Assembly (NCBI GenBank): GCA_012032345.1
Contig: JAAUQI010000005.1
Span: 60,050 to 124,049 of the forward strand
DNA: 64,000 nucleotides
Direction of reading: 5' to 3'
Source of the DNA: Leptolyngbyaceae cyanobacterium RM1_1_2
Lineage (GTDB): Bacteria > Cyanobacteriota > Cyanobacteriia > Phormidesmidales > Phormidesmidaceae
Shown here: in pieces, positions 9,847 to 18,850 of the stretch
Numbering within the stretch: the first letter of the stretch is position 1
Layout: each line of letters begins with the position of its first letter
Notes under the pieces: model-generated
What the model saw: the letters and a program-made list of their open reading frames with translations, nothing else
What the model was told of the DNA's origin: nothing
Databases searched by the model: none
Translations under genes and position numbers: made by a program

Positions 9847-12321
9847 ATGAAAATGCTCCACCCTTTTAGAATAGGTACTCTGCCCGCTCTGATTGGAATC
9901 ACCCTCGGCTTATCGTGTATGACTCCTAATACTGCTGTTGCACAGACCTGGCAAGATGCGCCCGACCCTATCAGTGCCATGCTGGATCAGGTTTGGCTAC
10001 CGGCTGTTCAGATTTCTCCTGATCAGCAGTGGCTGATTAAGCTAGCGCGACCGTCTCTGCCTGCGATCGCAGAGCTGGCTAGACCCCGGATTCAGGTGGC
10101 GGGGCTACAGATTGATGCGGCTACACGAGGGCCAGCGCTAGACTATAGCTTCCGTGGCATTGAGATTCAGGCGATCGCCACGGGAGAAACGCGCTCAGTC
10201 GATTTGCCCGAAAATATCCAAATTAAAGACTTTCGCTGGTCTCCCCAAGGCCAATATCTGGCCTTTAGCGCAGCCCAGGCCACAGGCATAGCATTGTGGA
10301 TAGTTGATCTCACCACGGCCAGAGCTAGCCAGCTAACGCCTCCTATCCTCAACGGTACCTACGGCCCGCCTTGCAAATGGCTATCAGATACCGAAGGGCT
10401 GCTCTGCAAAGTAGTGCCTGATCAGCCGCCCCCCGCTGCCAATAGCCTGCCTGCTGGCCCCAGAATTGAAGAAAATTTGGGCCGCAAAGCTCCCAACCGC
10501 ACCTACACTAACCTGTTGCGAAATGTTCATGACGAAGCTCTCTACGAATACTATCTCACTTCAGTCTTAGAGCAGGTGAGCTTATCCGGCGATCGCCTGC
10601 CCCTAACGCCGCCGCTGCTGATTGACTCGGTCACGGCTTCTCCTGACAGCCAGTGGATTTTATTGCAGGTGACCCAGCGGCCTTTTTCCTATCAGGTTCC
10701 GGCTAGCTTATTTCCTAAACGCAGCGTCATCCTCAACCGCTCGGGAGCAGAGGTGTTTACAGTTGCTGACCTACCGCTAGCTGACGACATTCCAATCACG
10801 TTTAACTCGGTAAGGCAGGGACGGCGTTCTATTCACTGGCGACCCGATCGCCCGGCAACCCTGTACTGGGTTGAAGCCCTCGATCAGGGTGATGCCAGCA
10901 AGCCTGTACCCTGGCGGGATGCGGTTTCGCAACTAGACGCCCCTTTTACCGGAGAGCCTCAGCTGCTTTGGCAGACAGCACTGAGATACAACCGGCTGGT
11001 TTGGGGCAATGAAGCGATCGCCTTGGGTTACGAATCCTGGTATGACACGCGCCGCCTGCGTACCTGGCAGCTCAATCCGGCTGATGCCAGCGCAGCGCCT
11101 AGGCTGCTAGAGGATCGTGACTACCAAGATAGCTATAGCGCCCCCGGTCAGCCAATCACAACCCCCGGCCCTTATCACCGTCCGGTGCTGATGCTGGCCC
11201 CCGATGGAGACAGCCTCTACCTCAGCGGTCGGGGTGCTTCCCCGGCAGGTGTCTATCCGTTTTTAGACCGCTGGAACCTGATAGCCAACGAAAAAACTCG
11301 CCTTTGGCAGGCCCAAGATCCGGTTTATGAAGAAATCGTGCGGCTCTCAGACAACCGGGCCGAGCAGATAATTACGCGGCAGCAGTCACCCCAACAGGCT
11401 CCTAACTATCTACTGCGGGATCTGACAACCGCTCAAATAATACCCCTGACGCAGTTCAGCGATCCGCTGCCCTGGTTTGCCGAAGTCACCCGTGAGGTAG
11501 TGCGCTATCAGCGGGCCGACGGTGTCGCCCTCTCAGCAACGCTTTACCTGCCGCCACAGTATGATCCTGATCGAGACGGGCCGCTGCCAACACTGCTGTG
11601 GGTTTACCCTCAAGAGTACAAAAGCCGGGAAGCCGCCTCACAGGTGACCACAGCAGAGAATGTCTTTAGCCGTCCCTGGAGTCACTCGCCGCTGTTTTTA
11701 CTGACCCAGGGGTATGCCATCCTGATGGGGCCAACGCTGCCGATTGTGGGAGAAGGCGACGCTGAGCCAAATGACAACTACCTGGAACAGCTTACCCTCG
11801 GGGCCCAAGCCGCCGTGGACTATCTGGTAGCCCGGGGCGTTAGCCGCCCGGATCAGCTAGCCATTGGCGGACATTCCTACGGGGCATTTACAGCCGCTAA
11901 CCTGCTGGCTCACACCGATTTGTTTCAGGCAGGTATTGCCAACAGCGGAGCCTATAACCGCAGCCTGACGCCTTTTGGCTTTCAGGGAGAGCAGCGGACT
12001 TTCTGGCAGGCACCTGATATTTACAATCAGCTCTCTCCGTTCGTCTATGCTCACCAAATCAATGAACCCCTGCTGCTAATTCACGGGGCTGAAGACGAAA
12101 ACGCAGGCACCTATCCGCTGCAGAGTGAGCGGCTCTATGAAGCACTGCAGGGACTCGGTGGCACAGTACGCTGGGTTGAGCTACCCCTGGAAGGACACGG
12201 CTACGAGTCTCGTGAGGCCGTTGGCCATGTGCTGTGGGAAATGACTCGGTGGCTCGATCGCTATGTTAAAGATGAAGCTGCTGACTCCAATGACTCAGCA
12301 GCTTTTGGCGCAGTTGAATAG
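9847..12321 (+). CDS. S9-family prolyl oligopeptidase, glutamyl-endopeptidase-like
   Basis: The 824 residues start with a signal peptide (about residues 1-33, ending in AVAQ) and then a beta-propeller-like region up to about 530. The alpha/beta-hydrolase domain follows, with the nucleophile Ser677 in GGHSYGAF, the acid in HGAEDENAG and the catalytic His in EGHGYESRE. This order, length and secreted location match the glutamyl endopeptidase branch of family S9, found in cyanobacteria and as a chloroplast stromal peptidase. It probably degrades short peptides in the periplasm or lumen. Its last 61 bases overlap the convergent hydroxylase gene. The first Met pair (MKMLHP) leaves a small choice of start. 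Confidence 0.9.
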   Translation: MKMLHPFRIGTLPALIGITLGLSCMTPNTAVAQTWQDAPDPISAMLDQVWLPAVQISPDQQWLIKLARPSLPAIAELARPRIQVAGLQIDAATRGPALDYSFRGIEIQAIATGETRSVDLPENIQIKDFRWSPQGQYLAFSAAQATGIALWIVDLTTARASQLTPPILNGTYGPPCKWLSDTEGLLCKVVPDQPPPAANSLPAGPRIEENLGRKAPNRTYTNLLRNVHDEALYEYYLTSVLEQVSLSGDRLPLTPPLLIDSVTASPDSQWILLQVTQRPFSYQVPASLFPKRSVILNRSGAEVFTVADLPLADDIPITFNSVRQGRRSIHWRPDRPATLYWVEALDQGDASKPVPWRDAVSQLDAPFTGEPQLLWQTALRYNRLVWGNEAIALGYESWYDTRRLRTWQLNPADASAAPRLLEDRDYQDSYSAPGQPITTPGPYHRPVLMLAPDGDSLYLSGRGASPAGVYPFLDRWNLIANEKTRLWQAQDPVYEEIVRLSDNRAEQIITRQQSPQQAPNYLLRDLTTAQIIPLTQFSDPLPWFAEVTREVVRYQRADGVALSATLYLPPQYDPDRDGPLPTLLWVYPQEYKSREAASQVTTAENVFSRPWSHSPLFLLTQGYAILMGPTLPIVGEGDAEPNDNYLEQLTLGAQAAVDYLVARGVSRPDQLAIGGHSYGAFTAANLLAHTDLFQAGIANSGAYNRSLTPFGFQGEQRTFWQAPDIYNQLSPFVYAHQINEPLLLIHGAEDENAGTYPLQSERLYEALQGLGGTVRWVELPLEGHGYESREAVGHVLWEMTRWLDRYVKDEAADSNDSAAFGAVE

Positions 12322-12830
12322 TAGTCTCTGGCCTGAGTTCCGGCAGGTACGCAAAAATCTAGCAGCATCACGTCTCGGTGGCGATCGCTGAGGTTCCAGG
12401 CTTCATGCTCGGAAGTATCGTCAAAAACCAAGCATTTGCCTGCCTGCCAGGGCTTAATCTCTGAGCCAACCCGCAGGCCGCACTTTTCCGGCACGTCTAG
12501 CCCCATGTGACAGCGCAAGACCCCCACAGGCTTACCTGAGTGCGGCACGATGTGTGCGCCAGCGGCCAGCCGCGAAAATCCGGCGGTAATGATACCCGGA
12601 ATCGCCTGCACCAGTCTGGCGGTTTCGGGGCACTGCTCACAGTTGAGGTCAATCCGCACGCCTAAAAAGTAAATGCCGTAAATGTCCCAACCCGTTTTGC
12701 CATCGAGCAGGTACTTTTCGGGATAGGTTAAAAAATCGCAATCTCTTAGCTGCGACAGCTCTTGCCTGACGCTCAGCCAGTTGGCCTCCAGGGTTTTAAC
12801 AAAGTCAAACTGGTAGGGGTCACAGTACAT
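12261..12830 (-). CDS. Aspartyl/asparaginyl beta-hydroxylase-domain protein
   Basis: The 189-residue protein carries the core of this Fe/2-oxoglutarate family: first His and downstream Arg in PHSGKPVGVLRCHMGL (about residues 96-111), the second His in DDTSEHEAWN (about 140) and Arg in DRHRDVMLLD. There is no signal peptide. The C-terminal tail (STAPKAAESLES) is encoded by the DNA that also encodes the end of the S9 peptidase on the other strand, so the two genes converge and overlap by 61 bases. The substrate is unknown; bacterial members hydroxylate amino acids, peptides or lipids. Confidence 0.88.
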   Translation of the reverse strand: MYCDPYQFDFVKTLEANWLSVRQELSQLRDCDFLTYPEKYLLDGKTGWDIYGIYFLGVRIDLNCEQCPETARLVQAIPGIITAGFSRLAAGAHIVPHSGKPVGVLRCHMGLDVPEKCGLRVGSEIKPWQAGKCLVFDDTSEHEAWNLSDRHRDVMLLDFCVPAGTQARDYYSTAPKAAESLESAASSLT

Positions 12831-12896
12831 TTTTCCAAACCTCAGGCAAACCGGGTGAAAATTCTAATCGGTTCAGTATCTTTATCAGAGCCGCCT

Positions 12897-13112
12897 TTAC
12901 TCTTTTGGCAAAATTGGCTTCCAAAGAATCAGCCCAATCACGAACCGCAGGCGATTTTTGGGACTGCGGATGCGGCTAGACATTTTCCAGACAAATCTGA
13001 CAAACTCCCAGCCCTGAGCCAGAGTTTCTTTAAAGCCTGATTTAGAGCTGTGAATTCGAGGCGGCGGCCCTGCGATCGCTGAATCATAACCAGGCTCGGG
13101 CAAATCTGACAT
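12897..13112 (-). CDS. Possible small hypothetical protein
   Basis: This 71-codon frame begins MSDLPEPGYD, is rich in Pro/Gly at first, has a mid part with aromatic residues (GWEFVRFVWKM) and ends with a short hydrophobic stretch and basic residues (FVIGLILWKP). It looks more natural than the competing frames at 12762-13040 and 12938-13120. No family is recognised and no clear ribosome site is seen, so it may be spurious. Confidence 0.4.
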   Translation of the reverse strand: MSDLPEPGYDSAIAGPPPRIHSSKSGFKETLAQGWEFVRFVWKMSSRIRSPKNRLRFVIGLILWKPILPKE

Positions 13113-13194
13113 AGCAGCAAGCTAACTCAATGTTTTTATTGTCTGACAAGGGGGGTCTTTTGCCTATGGGCTAACCCACAGCCCCCTACTGACG

Positions 13195-13803
13195 CTACTG
13201 GCGGACAGAATTGGGAACACCCGTCGGCGAAAGACCCGCGATCGCTTTAAGATTTTGAAGCCGCAGTAGTTCACTAAAAGACAGGCTAGGGCGACCCTCA
13301 ATTCGAGCGGTAGCCTCAATCGCCTCAGCCAGATGACGGGCGGCCTCAAGCTGGCTGTAGCCGCGCCGCTGGGCCACTGCGATCGCCGCTTCATCAGCTT
13401 CTATTTCGGCTCGTGGGCCGTGACTGTTGCGCCAAATCTGAGTGCCAGCAAAGGCGGACAGACTGCCGCTAATGACCACGCCGATGGCATCTAGCTGAAC
13501 GGCCTCCAGCACAGTCCCCAATAGCCCTGCTGCGGCCAAACCCTGGTACAAGTCAAACTTCAGCAGCTGCACCCGCGTTAGCCAGCAGACCTGATGCAGC
13601 AGCAGCAAATCCTGCTGGGCTGCTGAGAGCTGGCTCCATAAATCAAAGTTGAACGTGATCGGCTGAGTCCGCTTCCAGGGCAGCGGAAAGTCCGACTCAA
13701 TGATGTGGGTTTGGGCTGGGTTCCCTTTTAAGCGAACCTTTATCCGAGCTGAAGCTGGCAGCAGCTCTAGCAGGCGAGAAATTTCACGATTAGAATTAAC
13801 CAC
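13195..13803 (-). CDS. DUF3318 family protein
   Basis: The 202-residue product matches the cyanobacterial DUF3318 pattern: an N-terminal REISRLLELLPASARIKV segment, a central Trp-rich block with LLHQVCWL, a hydrophobic Gly/Ala-rich stretch at about 85-125 that may be a membrane hairpin, and a C-terminal helical region with EADEAAIAVAQRRGY. That helical part loosely resembles the neighbourhood of metallopeptidase metal sites but has no HExxH, so I assign no activity. The function of the family is unknown to me. It is followed on the same strand by no close gene. Confidence 0.75.
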   Translation of the reverse strand: MVNSNREISRLLELLPASARIKVRLKGNPAQTHIIESDFPLPWKRTQPITFNFDLWSQLSAAQQDLLLLHQVCWLTRVQLLKFDLYQGLAAAGLLGTVLEAVQLDAIGVVISGSLSAFAGTQIWRNSHGPRAEIEADEAAIAVAQRRGYSQLEAARHLAEAIEATARIEGRPSLSFSELLRLQNLKAIAGLSPTGVPNSVRQ

Positions 13804-13850
13804 GTTTCTATGCCGATTAAAGCGGATATCCCTTAGCCTACCAGACCGGA

Positions 13851-14450
13851 CTAAAGTACCTCTAAACTGTCTACCAGGGTTGGCAGAATCGCCTGGGCGG
13901 TGCCTTCCGTACTGGCGATCGCCAGTAGATAAACATCAGCCGCCGCCTGTCTAGCCAGCACAAGTCCCTGAACCGCCTGAGTATTTGCTCCCAACGTCAG
14001 CCGTCCCACCCAGGGAATTTGCACCCCTCCCCCTGCCAAAGTCTGAAACCCTGTTGGCTGAAAGCCTTCTCCAGTGGCAAAGGTATTTTTGACAATCTGG
14101 GCCAGGGCAGCGTCTGTTAGCACTGTTTCTTCTCCTGGAGACCCGGCAGGAACAACCGTAACTGAATAAGCCAGAGTGCCATTAGAGGCCTCTAGTAGCA
14201 CGGAGCCAGAAACAGGACTGACGCTAAAACCTGATAAGATACCAATCTGAAATCGACCCTGCGGATCTTCATAGCTGCCGCCAAGCGTTAGTGCTTCGGG
14301 TTCAGTAGGTTCATTCTGAGCCTGCGCCGCCAATAGCGCGTTATTTGCAGCAGGTAGTTGTGATGAAGTCAGGCTGCTGGTACTGACAAAAAATACCCCC
14401 GCCAGCCCACAGACTACCAGCCCTATCAGCCAGAAGATTCTTCGCCTCAT
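13851..14450 (-). CDS. Membrane-anchored or secreted hypothetical protein
   Basis: The 199 residues start with an Arg-rich MRRRIF and one hydrophobic segment (about 6-25), which is either a signal peptide or an N-terminal anchor. The rest is a periplasmic-type beta-rich domain with DPQGRFQIGIL and PTLVDSLEVL, resembling the general shape of small stress-response beta domains seen in cyanobacterial exported proteins (PsbP-like in size and pattern). I cannot name it with confidence. It lies 47 bases upstream of the DUF3318 gene on the same strand, so the two may be co-transcribed. Confidence 0.65.
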   Translation of the reverse strand: MRRRIFWLIGLVVCGLAGVFFVSTSSLTSSQLPAANNALLAAQAQNEPTEPEALTLGGSYEDPQGRFQIGILSGFSVSPVSGSVLLEASNGTLAYSVTVVPAGSPGEETVLTDAALAQIVKNTFATGEGFQPTGFQTLAGGGVQIPWVGRLTLGANTQAVQGLVLARQAAADVYLLAIASTEGTAQAILPTLVDSLEVL

Positions 14451-14562
14451 GTTGACTTCCCCATACTTCTCAACCCAAAGCTTACAAGCAGATACCCGCC
14501 AGCAGCAAAACGTTAAGATTTTTTTTGCAGCTTTAAGCCAAGACTAAACTATGAGGAAGCAG

Positions 14563-15777
14563 TTAGCGCGAGGGACAAAATTTTTCTACGCAGCGGACAA
14601 AAATTTCAACTCCCATACCCAGCGCGGTCTCATCAAAGTCAAACCGGGGGTGATGGTGAGGATAGGCGAGATTTTTAGCTTCGTTGGCTGCCCCTAAGAA
14701 GAAATAGCAGCCCGGTACCTCTTCCAAAAAGAAGGCCATATCTTCACCGCCCATTGTGCGGCATTCAGGAACGATACCTGCTGGCGTTTCTACTACTGAA
14801 AGCGCCACGGTGCGAACCAGCTCGGCCATATCCGTATCGTTAATCACGGGCGGGTAAAGGGACTGATAGTCAAACGTATAGCGAGCGCCGTAGCTCTGGC
14901 AAATACCCGCAATCAGTCGCTCTAGGCGCTGCGAAAAGAAATGAGTGTAAGCCTCATCAAAATAGCGTACAGTGCCGCTCATTCGAGCCTGGTCTGCAAT
15001 GACGTTGAGTGCGGTGCCAGCATGAAACTCGCCAATGGTTACAACTGCTGCTTTGAGCGGGTCAACGCTGCGTGAGACGACTGTCTGAATGGCGTTGACA
15101 ACGTGAGCGCCGACCACCACCGAATCAATCGTCTGGTGGGGAATGGCACCGTGGCCTCCCTTACCATAAATTGTGCAATGAAAAAGCTCTGTAGCGGCCA
15201 TCAGCGCTCCATCACGAACGCCTACGGTACCCAGGGGCAAGTTATTCCAGAGGTGCAGCCCAATGATAGCGTCTACGTCTGGCTGTCGCAGCACGCCCGC
15301 CTCGATCATAGGCTTTGCCCCTCCCGGCCCTTCTTCAGCGGGCTGAAAAATGATTTTGACTGTTCCGGCAAAACATTCTCGATACCGAGCCAGGTAGTAA
15401 GCTGTTCCTAGAGCAATTGTGACATGACCATCATGGCCGCAGGCATGCATTTTGCCATCGTTTTGAGAGCGGTAGGGCACCTCATTAAGCTCTTGAATGG
15501 GCAGTGCATCCATGTCAGCGCGAATTGCTAGGACAGGCCCTGGGCGATCGCCTACAATAGTGGCTACAACTCCAGTCTTAGCGATTCCCGCCTGGTGCTC
15601 AATGCCCCACTCCGTTAGCTTGTGGACAATAAACTGAGAGGTCTGACTTTCTTGAAAACCCAGCTCAGGGCACTGATGCAGTCGTCGTCGCCAGGCTACT
15701 AGCTGGGGCTGCAGAGAACGAATTTGTAAACGGATGCTAGCAAGGTCAGCGGTGGTAGACGGAATCGTAGAAATCAT
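14563..15777 (-). CDS. M20-family amidohydrolase (N-acyl amino acid hydrolase type)
   Basis: The 404-residue protein has all metal-site motifs of the M20D group: MHACGHDGHVTIALG with the first ligands (about 104-118), the catalytic/ligand Glu pair in PAEEGPGGA, GLHLWNNLP, and the final His/Glu region with RTMGGEDMAFF and AYPHHHPRFDFDE. The mid-protein lid domain contains GKGGHGAIPH. Relatives hydrolyse N-acyl or indole-acetyl amino acids, N-acetyl-diaminopimelate or hippurate, so substrate assignment is open. No signal peptide; cytosolic. It stands alone. Confidence 0.9.
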   Translation of the reverse strand: MISTIPSTTADLASIRLQIRSLQPQLVAWRRRLHQCPELGFQESQTSQFIVHKLTEWGIEHQAGIAKTGVVATIVGDRPGPVLAIRADMDALPIQELNEVPYRSQNDGKMHACGHDGHVTIALGTAYYLARYRECFAGTVKIIFQPAEEGPGGAKPMIEAGVLRQPDVDAIIGLHLWNNLPLGTVGVRDGALMAATELFHCTIYGKGGHGAIPHQTIDSVVVGAHVVNAIQTVVSRSVDPLKAAVVTIGEFHAGTALNVIADQARMSGTVRYFDEAYTHFFSQRLERLIAGICQSYGARYTFDYQSLYPPVINDTDMAELVRTVALSVVETPAGIVPECRTMGGEDMAFFLEEVPGCYFFLGAANEAKNLAYPHHHPRFDFDETALGMGVEIFVRCVEKFCPSR

Positions 15778-16089
15778 GGAATTAAAAAATCTACTGATGA
15801 TGAGTTGGCCGAATAGCGTTAAAGCCAGCCTGCTGTAGCGATCGCCTGGTTAAATAGCGGCTAATAAACCCTTGAGCAGCAGATCTTTACTTTTCCCCCA
15901 AGAAAGGAATAGAGTCTGGGGGTGAAAAGCGAGTCTACCTTAAGGGCGACTAAGCTGATCGTTATCTCAATACCTTCAGTGGCTTTACTGAAGATCCGGA
16001 TGCTTTTCTTACATTATGGCGAGAAGTTTCGCGCTCGATTGTGATCTCAGTCTCTCTGCTTCAAAAACATTACATAAGCAAGGCTATCG
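15778..16089. other. Intergenic region with one hairpin
   Basis: No gene is seen. The only structure noticed is a stem-loop at about 15890-15929, formed by CTTTTCCCCCA and TGGGGGTGAAAAG, without a following T run. It could be an RNA element between bioD and the amidohydrolase. Confidence 0.45.
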
Positions 16090-16779
16090 TTAAGCCATCG
16101 CAGGTATCAGTCCATCGAGTGTGAGTCGGGAGGCTGCGTTCGATAGGCTAAAGAGATCTGTAGCCTCTGCAATATGGGGCATAATCCCCAGTATCGGCAT
16201 CTGAGTCAGTGACTCAATCAGGGCCTGAGGTGCCCAGTCTGCAACTTCCTGTGGCGATCGCGGCTGAGCGCAATTGAGAATAATTCCTTTGAGGGCTACC
16301 TGAGCCTGTCGCGCTAGGGCCACATTGGCTACAGCCTGAGCGATCGCCCCTAGCCGCACGGGCACCACTAACAGCGTTGGCAATCGCCACTGCGCCGCCA
16401 GATCGGCCACTGTCAGTTCGGCTGTAACTGGCGATCCCAACCCGCCTAGTCCTTCTACTAAAACCCAGTCACGCGATCGCTCTAAGGCTCTGAGGGTTTG
16501 CCAAACTGGTTTTAGATCAACCTGACGGCCCTCGCGCTCAGCCGCTAGCGGCGGGGCTAGCGGGGCTGCAAAATATGCTGGATTAATTTCGTCTAAGGTT
16601 TGGTCTAGCTTAAACAGCTTCTGGTACAGTTCACGATCGCCGACTCCTGACTGGACTGGCTTGATTAGACCCAGTGGACGAGGGCTGTAGTATCTTTGCC
16701 AGTAAGCTGCCAGGGCAGTCGTCACCACTGTTTTACCGGCATCGGTATCGGTTCCAGCAATTAGCAGCGTGTTCAACAT
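16090..16779 (-). CDS. bioD: Dethiobiotin synthetase
   Basis: The 229-residue enzyme has the P-loop GTDTDAGKT at residues 9-17, the substrate Lys/Ser in LIKPVQSGVGD and the VEGLGGLGSPV block, all diagnostic of BioD. It closes the ureido ring of dethiobiotin from 7,8-diaminopelargonate, CO2 and ATP in biotin synthesis. No other bio gene is adjacent. It lies 62 bases downstream of the Ser/Thr kinase gene on the same strand and may be transcribed with it, though no functional link is obvious. Confidence 0.95.
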   Translation of the reverse strand: MLNTLLIAGTDTDAGKTVVTTALAAYWQRYYSPRPLGLIKPVQSGVGDRELYQKLFKLDQTLDEINPAYFAAPLAPPLAAEREGRQVDLKPVWQTLRALERSRDWVLVEGLGGLGSPVTAELTVADLAAQWRLPTLLVVPVRLGAIAQAVANVALARQAQVALKGIILNCAQPRSPQEVADWAPQALIESLTQMPILGIMPHIAEATDLFSLSNAASRLTLDGLIPAMA

Positions 16780-16841
16780 CTCAGTTCAGCTAGTAAGTTT
16801 GCCTTTGCTTTAGGGACGCAGCCATACGCTCTGCATCAGTC

Positions 16842-18737
16842 TTACTCGTCGGTAACCTGCAGCTCCAGCGTGAACTCAGCCGGTGCTAAAGAGACCACAT
16901 CAACCGCATAATCTCCGCCCAGCGGCAGCTCTTCACTCCAGGAAAGCAAGCCAGAACCGTTGTCAATCAGGTCGCCACTGGGCAAACGGATGTTAAGGGT
17001 GGCGGGGCCGCTGGTGTTGATCAACCTAGCAGAAAAAATTTGTCCTTGCTGAGCATTAACAATGTAGCGACGAACTCGGCCTGCCCCAACATCATTAGCA
17101 ACCCGCACACCCGTCTCCCCGGCTGGAAACTGAACCCGCTGCTGCAAAATCTCAGGCTGCGTTTCAGGTTCTGGCTCAGGCTGCGTTTCAGGTTCCGGTT
17201 CTGGCTCGGGTTCCGGTTCTGGCTCAGGTTCTGGTTCATCAACTGCCAGACTCACCCGGAGCTGATAGTCGCTTTCGTTTAGTCCCTGAACCGTTTGGAG
17301 CTGAATCGTATATTCACCATTGAATTGCAGATTTCCCTGCCAGCGTAAGGCTCGTCTGGCTGCGGCTTCGACTGGCTGCTGATTAGGAGCTAGCACCGTG
17401 AGCAATACGCCCTCGCCCTCAAGAGCTGCGGTCAGTAACTGTCCTTGCTCTGCCTGAAAGCGATAGTTAACGGTTTCTCCAGCCCTCAAGCTACCTTCAA
17501 CTGTCTGGCTTTCACCGGGCGATAAACTAAATTCCTGACTATACTCCACCGGGCGATTGGGAGCAGGTTGGGCTGGCTCAGTAGGCGTAGGGTTGAGCGT
17601 GATGTCTGGGCTTTCAATTGGCGGCGGCACATCTGCGGAGTTGTCGCTATTGACTGCCCTGACAACAGCCCAGCCCCCCAGAGCCGCAGCTAGCGCTAAA
17701 CCCAGGCCAACTGCTGTGACTGCCCAGGGGTTTTCCCAGAGCGATTCTGATTCTTGAACAGCGGGTGAAGCAGTCGATGGCCGCACTGGGGTCGTGCGAG
17801 CCTGAGTTGCCTGATAGCGGGGACTCACTGCCACCGTTTTCATCTGGGAAACTTCTGTGTTCCTTGGAGGAGGGGAGCCAACAGGTTTTGTGGTGGCCGT
17901 CGTAGATTCACCCAGCGCCTGAGCCATTTCGCTAACAGACTGATAGCGATCGCCGGGACGATAGCTCAGCGCCCGGTTGAGCACCTGAGCTAGCCCCGGA
18001 CTGACCGTGACGTATTGCGGCCAGATCCAGCTCAAATTAACATCGTCAAACAGGGTTTCAGGCTCTTTGCCCGTCAGCAAAACAACGGCTGTAACCGCCA
18101 GGGAATACAAGTCGCTGCTGGGATAGGCCCGTCCAGTCTGCATTTGTTCGCTGGGCGCATAGCCCCGCTTGCCCACCGTCGTTGCCTGACTGGTGGTTTC
18201 AGGCATCTGCACTCGGGTCACGACCTCTTTGACAACGCCAAAATCAATCAGCACGGGCAGCTGATCGCGGTTACGCAGGATGATGTTATCAGGGCTAATA
18301 TCGCGGTGAATAATGCCTTGAGCATGAATGTGAGCTAGCACTGGCAGCATCTGGTGCAGGAACTGTCGCACCTCAGCTTCTGAAAAAGCCTGTCGCTGTA
18401 GCCGCCGCTGATCGAGCAGTTCGCGGTAGGTGGTACCTTCGACATAGTCCTGCACCAAAAATAAGCGCTGATCCTGCTCAAAAACTGCTCTAAACTCGGG
18501 AATCTGCGGGTGCTGAATTTTGTAGAGAATTTGAGCTTCTCGCTGAAAAAGCTGGGTGGCTTTCTCTGAAAACCGATCTTCTCCCTGGAGCGGCACAAAT
18601 TCCTTCAGAACGCAGCGCTCGTTGAAGCGTCCCTGGTCTTCAATTAGATAGGTGCGGCCAAATCCCCCTTGCCCTAGCGTATGGACGACTCGGTAGCGAT
18701 TTTGTAAAACGGTTCCAGCAGAGATGGGGGATTGCAT
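16842..18737 (-). CDS. Transmembrane Ser/Thr protein kinase with extracytoplasmic beta domains
   Basis: The 631 residues comprise a Hanks-type kinase (about 14-275), a Pro/Ser/Thr-rich linker, one membrane span near 335-360, and an outer part with two beta-sandwich domains of the pre-peptidase C-terminal (PPC) kind (about 395-495 and 535-630) separated by a Glu-Pro repeat rod. Kinase motifs are intact: GQGGFGRTY, Lys45, HRDISPDN, and DFG in LIDFGVV. The layout implies a sensor binding something in the periplasm and phosphorylating cytosolic targets. The Glu-Pro tract is encoded by repetitive DNA at about 17160-17235. It is upstream of bioD on the same strand. Confidence 0.92.
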   Translation of the reverse strand: MQSPISAGTVLQNRYRVVHTLGQGGFGRTYLIEDQGRFNERCVLKEFVPLQGEDRFSEKATQLFQREAQILYKIQHPQIPEFRAVFEQDQRLFLVQDYVEGTTYRELLDQRRLQRQAFSEAEVRQFLHQMLPVLAHIHAQGIIHRDISPDNIILRNRDQLPVLIDFGVVKEVVTRVQMPETTSQATTVGKRGYAPSEQMQTGRAYPSSDLYSLAVTAVVLLTGKEPETLFDDVNLSWIWPQYVTVSPGLAQVLNRALSYRPGDRYQSVSEMAQALGESTTATTKPVGSPPPRNTEVSQMKTVAVSPRYQATQARTTPVRPSTASPAVQESESLWENPWAVTAVGLGLALAAALGGWAVVRAVNSDNSADVPPPIESPDITLNPTPTEPAQPAPNRPVEYSQEFSLSPGESQTVEGSLRAGETVNYRFQAEQGQLLTAALEGEGVLLTVLAPNQQPVEAAARRALRWQGNLQFNGEYTIQLQTVQGLNESDYQLRVSLAVDEPEPEPEPEPEPEPEPETQPEPEPETQPEILQQRVQFPAGETGVRVANDVGAGRVRRYIVNAQQGQIFSARLINTSGPATLNIRLPSGDLIDNGSGLLSWSEELPLGGDYAVDVVSLAPAEFTLELQVTDE

Positions 18738-18850
18738 AGTAAATATTTTCGCTTTTCAAAACCAGCCGCACGCCTCGCGCGGCTGCTCAGGTTATAGCTA
18801 CACCAGTTTACTGCAAGTTTTCGGTGATGACGGGGGCAGAAGCTGGAGTT

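Noticed and set aside
17160..17235. Repetitive DNA inside the Ser/Thr kinase gene, open frames on the other strand (17040-17282)
   Set aside because: It encodes the Glu-Pro rod of the kinase; the opposite frames (Arg/Phe/Trp repeats) are shadows of that repeat.
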